Positions 21,502 through 33,191 of a DNA stretch of 64,000 nt are shown piece by piece (position 1 is the stretch's first letter; every line of letters starts with the position of its first letter). Under the pieces are notes generated by a model, which was given only the letters and a program-made list of their open reading frames with translations, was not told the origin of the DNA and did no database searches. This DNA is from Chlamydoabsidia padenii (Eukaryota > Mucoromycota > Mucoromycetes > Mucorales > Cunninghamellaceae). Location: the NCBI GenBank assembly GCA_025330725.1, contig JAIWND010000002.1, positions 1,302,001 to 1,366,000 on the forward strand, written 5' to 3'. Made by a program: the position numbers and the translations under genes.

Positions 21502-23362
21502 CTACTTTTTGGATGACTTGAGGGCCCTCTTCTTTTCTTCCAACTTGATAGCTTGATCAGATTTCTTCTTGTTGCTTTCGAGCATACGGTTGTAGAGTTT
21601 ACGTTGCTTGTTGGACATCATTACAGTAGCCATTTCCTTTTGTTCGTCCTTTTCAATATCTTCGGCAGTACGTTTCTTGTTGGACTTTTTCTTGGTGACA
21701 TCCTTCTTCTTGTTGTTGTCGTCATCATCACCATTCTTGAATTCGGAGAAGGACACACCAGAAGCTTCGGCCTTGAGTTCCTTTTCATAATCATCCACCG
21801 AGTCGACTTGTTCTTCCACATCCGATTGAGCTTCTTCATCATCCGATTCTTCCAGACCAGTAGAGGGCACATAATCACCTTCCTTGGCTTCGACAAAGGG
21901 ACTGAGATGAGGAGGTAAGAGTTGACCAGGTTCATAGAGAGATGCCTTGATTAGTTTACGAGAGTTGACACAATCAGCGATCCATTGAGGTTGGACATAG
22001 GAGCGAGAGAGCACACGATTGTTGACCTTGGGTCGATCACATACTTGAATAGTGATACGTTCGTCGGATTCAGGGAAAGGAGGTACACCACCCATCGAAG
22101 CATCCCAACTGACTTGACCACCACAGGCGCGGATCATGAATTCCAGAGCATATCGAGGTGTTTCCCGAGACAAAAAGAAGGTGTGGTTTTTGAATAATTG
22201 TTGTAAGGATTGTACTTGGTTTGATGCATCTTGAATTTGTTGTAAAGTGACGGTAGCACCTTGTTCGTCACCAGTGTTGGCAGCAGGATCGGTTGATTTG
22301 AATTCATCCAAGGCAGTAGTTTCATCATCGTCTTCACCGATATCTACCTTCTTGTTGTTGATTGTAGGTTGATCCAATTTAAAAGAGTCCTTGTCCAAGG
22401 CAGGTGGGTAAGACAGGTTGAGTTCGTTGTATAGTCGATAGTTCACGAATCCCATTAATGTAATATAAAAGTCCAAGAAGGTTGTCATGACACGGAAATC
22501 AACATCAGTAGGAATCTATTAAAGTCATATTAGTTGTCTGTTCTTTTTTTTTCTATTCCTCTTTTATTACATACGTCTGTTGAGAATTGATAAGGGACAA
22601 TCCAAGTGATAGTTTGACCCTTGATTTCAGCTTGATAGTAGATCCCTTTGATGGAGAAGAAGACCTTTCGAAGACATTTGGCGTTCATCACATAGTTTTG
22701 GAATTCGGCAATAAGAGTTTGACATGACTTGACAGTTTTGGCCTTGATACGAGAATCCACAGGCATTTTGGAGAATAAGTACAACATGGAGATAGCATCA
22801 TCCATATCCCGCAAAGCATCAACAAAAGTAGGGTATCTAAATAGAATCAATCATGTCAGTAACTACATTCATATATCCTATTCTTCCCATCCTCATCCCC
22901 CCTTCCACTTACCTTTCCTTGACAATATGATCCAAAGTATAGTTAGGTCGATTGTTTTCGTTGAGTGATTTAGCAGAGGAGATTTGACCTTTGTGGAGTA
23001 CCTTGTTCAACTTTTTAGCAAAGGCCTTGTAAGCACGGAATTTGACTAACAATGGTTCGTGCAAGAGGTATTGAATATCTTTGGTGTAATAAAAGGTGAC
23101 GGGTGCAGTTGATCCTTTGTTGGCCTTCTTCTTGTTGCGAGGTTCACGAGGATAGATTCCTTTGAGAATACAGATACGTCTATAGAGTAACAAGTAGTAG
23201 TAGTTAGACTCCACTTTATTAGATCTATTGTCCTTTTTCTTTTCCATTGATCTATTCTTACCTAAAGTCAGCAAGAGAGATTTGAAGTTTCTTCAAGGCT
23301 TGTTGTCTTGTGATAAAGTTGGACGCCGCCCCTTTGACACCTTTCTTTTGAATACGACCCAT
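21502..23362 (-). CDS. NOP7: Pescadillo / Nop7, 60S ribosome biogenesis factor
   Basis: Nucleolar protein of the PeBoW complex (with Erb1 and Ytm1), needed for 27S pre-rRNA processing. The ATG at 23362 opens [20 protein letters not shown], a very conserved start. The Pescadillo N-terminal domain follows through [39 protein letters not shown] and [20 protein letters not shown]. Then come [20 protein letters not shown] and [23 protein letters not shown] domain occupies about [20 protein letters not shown] to [20 protein letters not shown]. The tail is acidic then Lys-rich, as in the family. It shares an upstream region with the divergent ribosomal protein gene. Confidence 0.96.
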
Positions 23363-23735
23363 TTTAGCAAGTAGAGGTTAAAGTAAAGAGAAGAAGAATA
23401 GAGATTTCCTTTTTTTTTTTTTTTTTTTTGGGTCTTCACTTTGTGGAAATTTCAAAACCCGCAAGTGGCTTTTATTTCTTTGCCATAAATCTTTGCTTTG
23501 TTGGTCAAATTTGTATTCACCACTCTCTTTTTCACTTTTAATCCACACCCTCCAGGTAAGTACCGTATAAAATCATTCATTCTATCTGTGTTATGGTATC
23601 CTTCTGCAAAGCCTATTTTGGCCACTTGCTAAAGGTCTGAACAGCTACTTTTATGAATCCACTTTACCTGGACACTCATAAGAAGTAGAACTGCTTCCAT
23701 TAACCCACCCACTCTTCTTCTTGTAGTAACTCAAC
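23363..23735. promoter_or_regulatory. Bidirectional promoter region NOP7 / RPS22 with 5'-UTR intron
   Basis: The 373 bp between two divergent ribosome genes contain one TTCAAAACCCGC element at 23451-23462. On the RPS22 side, CCAG|GTAAGTACC at 23555/23556 and CTTCTTGTAG at 23726 delimit a likely 5'-UTR intron of 171 bp ending 9 bp before the ATG. UTR introns are frequent in ribosomal protein genes. Shared control of both genes is inferred. Confidence 0.5.
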
Positions 23736-24125
23736 ATGCGTGTCTCTGTCTTGAACGATTGCTTGAACAATATTAACAATGCCGAACGTCGTGGTAAACG
23801 ACAAGTCCTGGTCCGTCCTTCCTCCAAGGTAATTGTCAAATTCTTGTCTGTGATGCAAAAACATGGTTATATTGGTGAATTTGAAGAAATTGATGATCAT
23901 CGATCGGGTAAGATTATCATCCAATTGGTGGGTCGCTTGAACAAATGTGGTGTGATCTCTCCTCGTTTCAACATTCGGGTGGCCGAATTGGAAAAATGGA
24001 CTCAAAACCTGCTACCTTCTCGCCAATTTGGTCATCTGGTGTTGACAACTTCTGCTGGTATTATGGATCATGAAGAAGCTCGCCGTAAACATGTTGGTGG
24101 TAAAATCCTTGGCTTTTTTTACTAG
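23736..24125 (+). CDS. RPS22: 40S ribosomal protein S22 / uS8 (S15a)
   Basis: Intronless coding region of 129 residues, normal for uS8, a small-subunit protein binding the 18S central domain. The sequence is highly conserved: [60 protein letters not shown] and the C-terminal [11 protein letters not shown]. The start reads MRVSVLND where many fungi have M-V/T-R-x-SVL, so the ATG at 23736 is right or one residue off. A 5'-UTR intron is likely just upstream. Confidence 0.97.
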   Translation: MRVSVLNDCLNNINNAERRGKRQVLVRPSSKVIVKFLSVMQKHGYIGEFEEIDDHRSGKIIIQLVGRLNKCGVISPRFNIRVAELEKWTQNLLPSRQFGHLVLTTSAGIMDHEEARRKHVGGKILGFFY

Positions 24126-25345
24126 TTTATATGTTATCTAGTTTTTAGTTATAGTTTTTAGCTATAGTTATAGTTATAATGTACATACTTTATTACCTTA
24201 TTACCTCCTTTTTTCGGTCTTTACAAGTCATTTAAATAAACAATAATAAACGCTGGGGCCGCTACGCCGCTTCGCTATGTGCGACAAATAGCCGTTGTGT
24301 GTTAAAAGTTGGGCTACAGTAGATATGTGTAGGGCTGGGTTACAGTTTGTTTGAAGAGAGGGTTATGATACATCATGGATTTGTTTTTTACCGTGTTGGT
24401 CGGGATTTCAATTCATGCATGATCGAGTCTTTTGCCCCAGGGGGAGCTGAGTAAGGATCTCCCCTAAATGCGTCCCTCTCTTAGCTACGCTCAGGGTAGG
24501 CTGGGCTTTAAGGGCCGAAAGAAAATTGATATGAAGACAGACCAAATGATAATTAAGCTATAAAAACGATGGTTTTATTAAGTAAAAGATTAAAAAAGAA
24601 AGCGTGTATGTGGAGTAGCTAGGGTAGTGATTTCAAAGTCGAGACATTAGCGATTCAAAGTCAGCTTGATACCCATAGTTCTTTATAGTGTATCAATAAA
24701 TACTCTAATCAGTCTTTTGACAAGTTAATTTGTATAATAAGGCAGACCGGGACTTCAAAACTCATTCATCATTCATGCGAAACTGTGATGACCAATGATA
24801 GTGTTGATCATATTCCTATTCTGTTTGTTCTGTAAAATACTATTATATTTTAGTAATGCATCGGTTTAGATTACCTATTTTTTCCTTTGGGAGTGCCAAC
24901 AACAACTATGTCGGTCAATTCTTGGAATGAGAATATGACTGGCAACCCTCCTTTGAAAGGGAGGGATGTGAGGCTTCGACCTACTTCCTCATAATAATGG
25001 TAACTAACATTTATCTGACGAAAAATTCAAGGTACCCCGTAAGCATACAAAGAGTACTACATAGTATTCCCAAAAGTCCATCACCCCTTTACACACTCTT
25101 TGATCAAGCAATATCATATCATTCAACATTATAATACCCACCCCATGTGTTCATTATTTCCCAATCAAAACATATAAAGGATAACAATCAATTAAATGTG
25201 ATTTATCAAAACAAAGGATGGCCCAGTACATACAGTAAATAAAATACAATACATATATTAAAAAAGATGATAGCTTTATTGGTATTTCATTATTCAAAAC
25301 AAGTGTATGGTTAGGGTATAAGTCAAAGCTACTATTACTGTTTTG
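24126..25345. other. Gene-free interval with GC-richer patch
   Basis: About 1.2 kb. The part 24250-24520 is clearly richer in GC than its surroundings and has local hairpins (GGGGGAG...CTCCCC near 24438-24466). Another stem, CCCTCCTTT/AAAGGGAGGG, lies near 24945-24966. There are element-like sites at 24411 (GTCGGGATTTCAATTC) and 24748 (CCGGGACTTCAAAA). No coding frame, tRNA or known RNA was recognised. It may hold a non-coding transcript. Confidence 0.35.
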
Positions 25346-25736
25346 CTACGCTAGTTTTTCTATACTGGGATCCTTCTTGTACTGATTTAGGGAGATCAGT
25401 CATAAGTCTAAATACATAAAAAAAGAAGAGGATGTTAACAAAGTGAGCGTCATCAATCTAGTTTATATAGTTACTTGCCGCATCATATCTAGTCTTGTTT
25501 TAGCAGGAGTCTATAGTGCAGTGGAGGGAGAGGGAGAGAGGAAACGGTGGTGAGTAGAGAGGGAGGGGTCCAGTTGTTTGCTTTTTTATGTTTACCTGAT
25601 TGTGTTGAAGAGCGTGGAGGGCTTGAAATGAATATTGTTGTAAAACATTTGCAGCATATTGTCTTTTCGTCCGAGTATCACTGTCGAGCCGAGTCGATTG
25701 ATAGACCAAGCTGGGAGGAATAGTTGAAGAGGACAT
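25346..25736 (-). CDS. Small conserved-looking protein of unknown function
   Basis: The first exon from the ATG at 25736 encodes MSSSTIPPSLVYQSTRLDSD, a basic stretch, then YAANVLQQYSFQALHALQHN. After intron 1 a second exon reads TPAKTRLDMMRQ. The third exon is uncertain: an acceptor near 25405 stops at once, while a later AG gives a short YKKDPSIEKLA ending with TAG at 25346. The total is about 70 residues, helical and soluble, with no domain I recognise. The gene diverges from the hydrolase gene only about 100 bp away, so the two share a promoter region. Confidence 0.5.
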
Positions 25737-25837
25737 GATGAATTGAGTGAAAGAAAAGGAAGAAGTGGGAAATAAAATAAAAAGTATAAAAATGAACAAT
25801 CTTTTCAAAGGCCGCCACTTTTCTCTTTTCTTTCATT

Positions 25838-26671
25838 ATGTCCTTCCCTCCACACCTAATAAAACACCTTGGACGGATTCCTTTTTACCATCACAAAACC
25901 TCATCAACGCTTACTTTGTGCTTCATTCCTGGATTCCGCTCGTCGTTTCAATCTTCTATCAAAAGCACTCATCTCTTCCAGTGGGCTCAACAACGTAATG
26001 TGGACTTTTTGACCTGGGACCACGACGACGAAACTTCCATCCAAGACTGGTGTCAACAAGGCAAAGCAGTTATCACCTCACAAATTCTCTGCCATTCAAC
26101 ACATCAACGGCTTTTATTTGTGGGTGCAAGCTTAGGAACCTGGCTCGCCCTTCATATAGCTCACAACTTGATACACGACAATGACGATACCGCCAACTCA
26201 GTCACTATACAAGGACTTATTGGAATAGGTGGTGCGGTGGATACAACAGAGAAGTGGCTCCAAGAACTCGGTGGTGGATCGACGCGGTCTGGTCATGGCT
26301 TAAAAGGTGGAATGTGGCGTCGACCTTCTGAATACACTTCTCAAGGTTACTATGATATCCCCATCTCCTTTTTGGAAGCCTCACGTCCTGCTCTTCTCTT
26401 ACAAAACGAAAGCAGTATTGAAAGTATTCCATATCCTATCCACTTGATACATGGTGCTTTGGATAAAGATGTGTCTTTGGTTTACGTGGATCAACTTTTG
26501 GATTGGGTACGCAAACGCCAAGCATCATCAACAACAACCAACTTGGCACATCTTCATCTAATCAAAGATGGTGATCATCGTTTATCCCGACCTCAAGATC
26601 TTTGCTTACTGGATCATGTTTTGGACACGTGTACTGATGGAATGGTTTTGGGTGGCTCTTGCGAAAAATAA
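25838..26671 (+). CDS. Alpha/beta hydrolase, ABHD10-like
   Basis: Intronless, 277 residues. The nucleophile elbow is FVGASLGTW (G-x-S-x-G, about residue 94). The acid is likely Asp in HGALDKDVSLVY and the base His in KDGDHRLSRPQDL. This spacing and the closing GDHRLS motif match ABHD10-type esterases/thioesterases, which remove acyl groups from protein cysteines or glucuronides in mitochondria (family knowledge). The N-terminus MSFPPHLIKHLGRIPFYHHK is basic and could be a weak mitochondrial signal. The substrate here is unknown. Confidence 0.8.
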   Translation: MSFPPHLIKHLGRIPFYHHKTSSTLTLCFIPGFRSSFQSSIKSTHLFQWAQQRNVDFLTWDHDDETSIQDWCQQGKAVITSQILCHSTHQRLLFVGASLGTWLALHIAHNLIHDNDDTANSVTIQGLIGIGGAVDTTEKWLQELGGGSTRSGHGLKGGMWRRPSEYTSQGYYDIPISFLEASRPALLLQNESSIESIPYPIHLIHGALDKDVSLVYVDQLLDWVRKRQASSTTTNLAHLHLIKDGDHRLSRPQDLCLLDHVLDTCTDGMVLGGSCEK

Positions 26672-26908
26672 AGGTAAATAGTCAAACGTTTGGACTCGGG
26701 TGAAGGCTGATGATCATGGGAAATTTGATATATATATACATTATATATGTGTGTCTGTGTGTGTCTGTGTGTGGGGCGGGAACTGCATTTATGTGTTTAA
26801 ATCTAAAAAACAGGTAATAAAAGACCATCAGATTATAGTCAACTACCTTCTTTTACTAACTTTTTTTTAATACCATCTATTACTTTGAAAACAATAGACA
26901 CCAACTGA
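26672..26908. repeat. Short GT-rich microsatellite in Yippee promoter region
   Basis: Imperfect GT/TCTG repeats occupy about 26748-26774, followed by GGGCGGGAACTGC (26773-26785), a variant of the recurrent promoter element about 126 bp before the Yippee ATG. The rest is AT-rich. Confidence 0.5.
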
Positions 26909-27517
26909 ATGGGACTCAAGTATCCAAAATATCTACAACAAGAAAACGGGAAAAAGGTATATGGCTGCTCGAAATGTCAGTCTCATTTGGCCATCGATGA
27001 TATGATTGTATCAAAGGTAAGGTAATACACAAATGGTGATATGTGTCTGACAAGGGTGCCTACTATTGTCTTCTTACTTTTTGTCTTTGCTCATCTTGTA
27101 GGAATTCAATGGAAAACGAGGACCTGGGTATCTATTCCAAAAGGTGTAAGTGATAAAACATTCACATAAAGATAAATCACTTCCTGTCTTTTTGACTTAC
27201 TTGTATCCATTTTAGTGTTAATATTCAGGAAGACCACAAACAGGAAGAAAGGTAGGAAACATATCATTGTCGATGATGTCTTGGCAATGACAATCCCCCC
27301 TCGCCCTTCTGTCCTCTCTTTATATGTCATATGATACTAACCCAAATTGCTTTACTATAGGATGATGACCTCGGGAACACACACAATAGCGACCATATCA
27401 TGCACTCGATGTTTTACGCCACTAGGGTGGAAATATATCAAAACAGGTGATGATCGACAAAGGTACAAAGAAGGGAAATACATACTGGAAAAAACACTGC
27501 TCAAGATAATACAATGA
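26909..27517 (+). CDS. Yippee-like zinc-binding protein
   Basis: Four exons joining to 114 residues, standard for Yippee/YPEL (Mis18-like fold). Two CxxC pairs (CSKC near residue 20 and CTRC near residue 77) bind one zinc. The family core is seen in SHLAIDDMIVSKEFNGKRGP, GYLFQKVVNIQED, and the C-terminal LGWKYIK...YKEGKYILE. Animal and fungal members act in cell division, in adhesion, or as part of the CTLH ubiquitin ligase (Moh1 in yeast). Exon joins are 27016/27102, then K-V-V-N and E-R-M-M-T; all keep the frame. TGA is at 27515-27517. Confidence 0.93.
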
Positions 27518-27928
27518 ACCCGGTGCCTCCTTTTTTTTTTTTTATTACCCTTACCACCCTTGTCTAGTTTAGTCCATATTTATAGATAAACACTTACACG
27601 ATCTAGTTTACATATTCCACCATCTTTATACCTTTTTATACCTCTTGAAAACACATCAATAAAGTTATTTTGTTACACCTCCCATCACATGAATCATGTT
27701 TGTATCATTTTTTAATGCCCGCTTTTCGATTCCCGTTGTCCACCTATGTACCAACATAGTGATAACCACTGCATACTTGATCAATTGCCAACGTATGCTA
27801 ATGCTTGAAATGACTATGATGACACTCGAATATCATTTCCAATTAACTTTATTTAATATTTTAAACGCATGGTGCTTTTGTCAGCCAGATCGAGATTAGG
27901 GTAGAAAAGAATGGGAAATGTTCTCTCA

Positions 27929-27964
<36 letters not shown>

Positions 27965-28679
27965 AAATCCAAATCCAAATCCCGCCAGCCTGGACTTACT
28001 ATAGGCGTACTCCTAGGAAGACCACTACTCACTCCATTGTCAAACGATGCTAATGATTAAAGTGGCTGCGTATGCTATATGATCGATTTCCAATATATTT
28101 TGTTTATGAAGCCAAGCTCTCAGATCATTGTATCACTGAGGCCAAGTTCAAGATGGTGTGGACCGGCAACAGGAGCATTCATCTTGAAAAAAAAAAAAAC
28201 CAAGGAACAGAAAAACTTGATTCAAATCCCGCTAGACTGCATTGAAATGACCACTATTCCCATCCATGCTAATGATCATAGGGGCGACGGTCTTTTTGTT
28301 CATTTGAATTTCTGAACAACTTTTTCAGGGATGCAGGTGCTTTCCCTCTTGTGTTAGTATTGTCAGATCCAAGTGCCAATCATCTTGGAAAACCAGCAGG
28401 AACGAAAAAAAAAAAAAAAAAAAAAAAACCCCGCCCACATGCTACATGATCTTCAATAAAGCCCGGCTGAGAATCCTATGTATTATCGTACTTGCCTACA
28501 TGGTGAGAAGTATAAGGGTCAAAGTGATAAATAAAAAAATACAGCCATCAAAGATGGTTGAAGTATGCTTTATTAAAGTAAGTTATCAGCAATTGTCATT
28601 CAATACAAGGTCCTATATTCTATAAAACTAATACAAAAGACCATAAACCAACTATATGCTCGATAAAGTATGAGTCCAA
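27518..28679. repeat. Low-complexity, repeat-derived interval
   Basis: About 1.16 kb without a gene. Seen are a run of about 28 A at 27934-27961 leading into ATCCAAATCC repeats, then TCCCGCC at about 27981, TTCAAATCCCGC at 28221 and a run of about 24 A ending in CCCCGCCC at 28430. Segments such as CGATGCTAATGA...AAAGTGG (about 28045) and TTTCCAA resemble parts of the 240-bp units at 36956-37605, so these are probably worn copies of the same repeat family. No open frame is convincing. Confidence 0.4.
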
Positions 28680-31129
28680 TTAAAAGTACTATTAAATTTA
28701 AACCAAATTAGATGAGTGAAAAGCATAAATCATGTCTATTAAAAAGTGAAGGACTTACCAGACTGGCAGCAAAGACGATATCCCGTTTGATGTCTTCTTC
28801 CGCTTGTTCCATTTTCTTGTATAAGCTAGTATCTCCAACCATCCTTGCAGCACCCATTACTTCGCGACAGGTTTCATCCAATCGACTAATGCACCGCACG
28901 ATGGATCCTATGATTAAAATTACCAAGCTGGTCCGTTAGCATCAAATCCGTGCTCCTTTTCTTCTCTATCTACCTTCCAAGACATCAGTAAGGTCAGTGA
29001 TATGTTTAAATGGCTATTAATGAGAAGAAGAAAAAGTAAATCAATGAGTATTGTGTGAGATATGATTTCCTATTCGCCCCCGCCCTTTTGTATCTTTTTT
29101 TCTATTACTTACCAAGCCCTTGGCCCATTCATAGACCACCTCCACCAAGCCAAATTTGAAACCATTGACGTAGTCTTCCACCGAGATAGGTAAACCACAA
29201 TCAGCCTGGATTTGTGCCACTTTGCGCGCATAGGTCAAAACGATTTCCTTTCCTTTATTCAGCTTTGGTGTCAATCTTGGTTCACTGGCATTTCGTTCCT
29301 GGAAGACAAAGGCTGACAAAAGAGCAACCACCTCGGCAGGTTCAAAATCGGCAAAGACATTATCCAGCACCAGTTCTGTCAAAAGTAATTCATCCGCAGA
29401 GTTGATTTCACATGCTACACGTCCCTTGAGTTGTACTGTGCCTTGATCGTCGATGTAGTTCAGTTGTTGCAGTACTTGGATTCGTTGTTGATAATCGGGG
29501 AGTAGTTCCAAATTCTGATCAGAAATGGTGAGCTTCAGCATATCGATTTGTCCTGATAAATGTTTGTGGGCATGCATTAAAGCGTACTATTAAATAGACA
29601 AAGTAAAATTGTTAGTATCCCCCCCCCTTTAATTTCTTGTCTTTTTTATATTACTTACATGGTCATTCAAATCAGGACATTTGGTACATTGGAATTCCGT
29701 GCGCAATTGTCTATTCAAGCTTGTCTTGGTTTTCAGCATTTCTTGGAATTCAATGTCTTTTATCTTTTGCCAGTCGAATTCAGATATTTCACCTATAGAG
29801 AATAAAGTGTCAGATTATATTATTGTCGCCAATTACAACCTTTGCTTACCTTTTTGAGCCATCATAGCGAATGATTCCAATTCTTGCTTTGCACGCGCCA
29901 TTTCCATTTCGTTTTGACCAGTTAAAAGATCATCCACATTGGTCTAGTTATTCAGGGTAAGTGGGTTCAGTTTTCTGTTACATTATAATCATTTATCTTT
30001 TGCACATCTTTTACCTTGAGGATCGACTTTGTAACTAGGATAATATCACCAGCGCCTATTGTTACAGTTTCAGCTTCACTATTATCAGGTTTTGGAGCTG
30101 TGATTGATGTGATTGGAAGTGGAGCTTCGTCTTCGCCTATAATAGGAATAAAGGAGTGGTGTTAGTTAAAGGAGAAAAAGAAAATAGACGTAAATGTGTT
30201 CCGTTTTACCTTTCGATGCATTTCCCATCATATCTTTAGATATTAACACCAAACAGCAGAATGATTTTTGTTGACCTGATGCACCAGCACCACCGGAGAG
30301 ATGCCGCAATATAACTGCAGGGACATTTCGGTAGATCTAGTAGATTAGAAGGGAGTAAGTAGACGTAAAGGTGGTTGTATTCGTATTTCAATTATTCTAG
30401 TCTGATACTTACGTTGTTATTGATGATGACAAGTCGACCGGTACACAAAGCACGATTTCCTATTGCTGATTTGGTGATAAATTGTTGGATCATTGTACGA
30501 GATAGTTGAATAAGTTGGCTACAGACATCATAGAAGCTGGACAGGTCAGGGCTACATATGGTACAATCTAGTTGTTGAAGCGCGCTTCGTTTGAGTTCGT
30601 TTTCATCCATGAGTCGTTGAGTATCAGGTAAAAGTAGTTGATTGCTGTTTTCCGAGAAACTTCGTTTGATCATTTCTTCCACTTTGAGAGCTTCCACCCG
30701 AAGCAAGTTAAGAATCATGTTGTAGGTCAAACGGAATTGTGATTCGAGCTTTGTTGGTTTTCCAAGAATCATTGTACTGAGAGAGGCAGCCTACAAATAA
30801 AGAGGATGAAAAAAAAAGTGTGAGTGTGTTGGTTATCAATATAGGACATACAGGGGGGATGAAGGTGTGAATGAGTATTACCGAAGGAGGTTCATCGCCG
30901 CTACACGCGATAATAACCATACCAGTAGAGTCAAGACCACGACGACCAGCACGGCCAGACATTTGTGTGTATTCACCTACAATTCACATAGCGATATACA
31001 TAATTAGCACATTATTTGAGGAATAATCAATGTCTTACCTGGTAAGAGGTCACGGAAACCTCGACCATCGTTCTTTCGTAGTCCAGAGAATACCACACTT
31101 CGAGCAGGCATGTTGACCCCCTATTATGA

Positions 31130-31172
<43 letters not shown>

Positions 31173-31684
31173 TGTTAGTGTTCAAAGATATGATGAACAT
31201 GGGCTACTTACCATTGCAAATGTTTCGGTTGCAAACAATACTTTAACAAGACCACGAGCAAACAAGATTTCCACAATCTACATAAACCCACATTAAGTGA
31301 ATTAAACATATAGGGAATTAGTGTATCATTCATTTCATTCGTTTGTTGATCTTACCTCTTTGATAATTGGCAGCAAACCACCATGATGGACAGCAATACC
31401 ACGAGAAAGCAGATCACGCATACGCAGAATCTGTGGAAGTTCCTTGTCAGTTCCACGGAGACGCACCAAACTTCGTTCGACGAAAACGTGAATTTCACTT
31501 TTTTCCAAACTGGTGCACAGATCTGTTTTGGAGAGACTGCTGGCATATTCTTCACACCGGCGTTTAGAGAAGGTGAAGATGACCACAGGAAGAAGTTGCT
31601 TGGTCTTTAAAAGCCCGATCAAGTGTACAAACATATTACTATCCTATAAAGTAACATCGTTCAGTTATTTCCATATTAGATATC

Positions 31685-31757
<73 letters not shown>

Positions 31758-33156
31758 CGTCTTACCGTTTGAAGAGTTTGTTGATAACTTCTTCCAATCT
31801 GTTTCACAGGAGCCCGAGTTACAACACCGCCTCGCCCACCACGACTATTGCTTGATCCGCCTCGTCCACCACGTCCGCTATTCAACCCACCTCGACCAGC
31901 ACCTGGAGAGTCTCGTTGTTCTTTTCGTTTCGACATGACATCACCTGCTTTTTTGTATCTACATACCACAAGATTAATCAAATTAAAGGTTGTTAGTATG
32001 GACTATATTCATAGTAGATTTGTTTCGTCAACTTACTCGGTGCCATTGATTTTGGTTTCGTGTGCCCCTACGATCTTGAAGATTTCCTTCCCAGCATATA
32101 AATGATGTTCCAATGGTACAGGCCGTTTGAGTGTGCTGATAACATAAATGTCCTTCTTTTTGGTGCGACTACATATACAAAACAAAGTAAATGGTTAGTA
32201 TGATATTTACCTATGATTTCTCTGTCATGTAAATCCTTACCCAACCCACTCTGCAAATTCTTTGGTGTTGGGTACAGTTGCAGATAGTAGGATTATGCTG
32301 ACATGAGCTGGTAACATGATGATGACTTCTTCCCAGACGACACCACGCTATTAAAAACAGATATGATTTTAATGTTCAGATCATTAGCCCCTTTTTCAAA
32401 TACCTACCTCCAAATCATTAACGTAATGCACTTCATCGAAAATGACAAATTCGACATCCCGTATCAGATCCGCACCTCGATATAGCATACTGCGCAAGAT
32501 TTCCGTTGTCATCACCAAACAGCTGGCTTCGGGTCGAATCTGGACGTCTCCTGTAAGAATGCCAACATCATCACCGAATGAATGTTTAAAGTCGCGGAAC
32601 TTTTGATTCGATAAAGCCTTAATCGGGGAAGTATAAATAGCCCTGTATAATTTAATAGTAGTCAATATAGATTAGTCACCATCATCCACATGTTTTTGGA
32701 TTTTTGCTTTTTTTTTTTTTTCTAACCTACTTTGTCATGTGTTTGGAGGCCAAAGCAATAGCGTAATCGGCGACCACAGTTTTCCCAGCAGAGGTATGAG
32801 CTGCTATAAATACACAATCGCCCATTTCCAGGTGATAGACAGCATGTTTTTGAAAAGTGTCGAGTTCGAAGGGATACTACGCAAAGATAAAGATAGTCAG
32901 TAACGTGGTTTGCTTTCATTATTACATAATACTTACATGTTGAGCCAATTCAGGTACCATCTCGTGGAAGTTGTCGAATGGCTGATTGACATTGATTTCG
33001 TGAGCCCAGTCTCGTCGCTTGAATGTGTCATTGACCGATTTGAGTTTCTTCGATGAGGCACCTTCAGGTTGAGTTTGCGGTGTATGGATAGGTAACAATG
33101 AGTCGACATCCTGCACATCAGAAGTTTGTGGTTCAGTTTCCTATGTATAACAGCAT

Positions 33157-33191
<35 letters not shown>

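Noticed and set aside
31513..31981. Open frames with long Phe or Lys runs over the T72 homopolymer
   Set aside because: They are the homopolymer read as codons inside a SKI2 intron; the real exons flank it with GT/AG sites.
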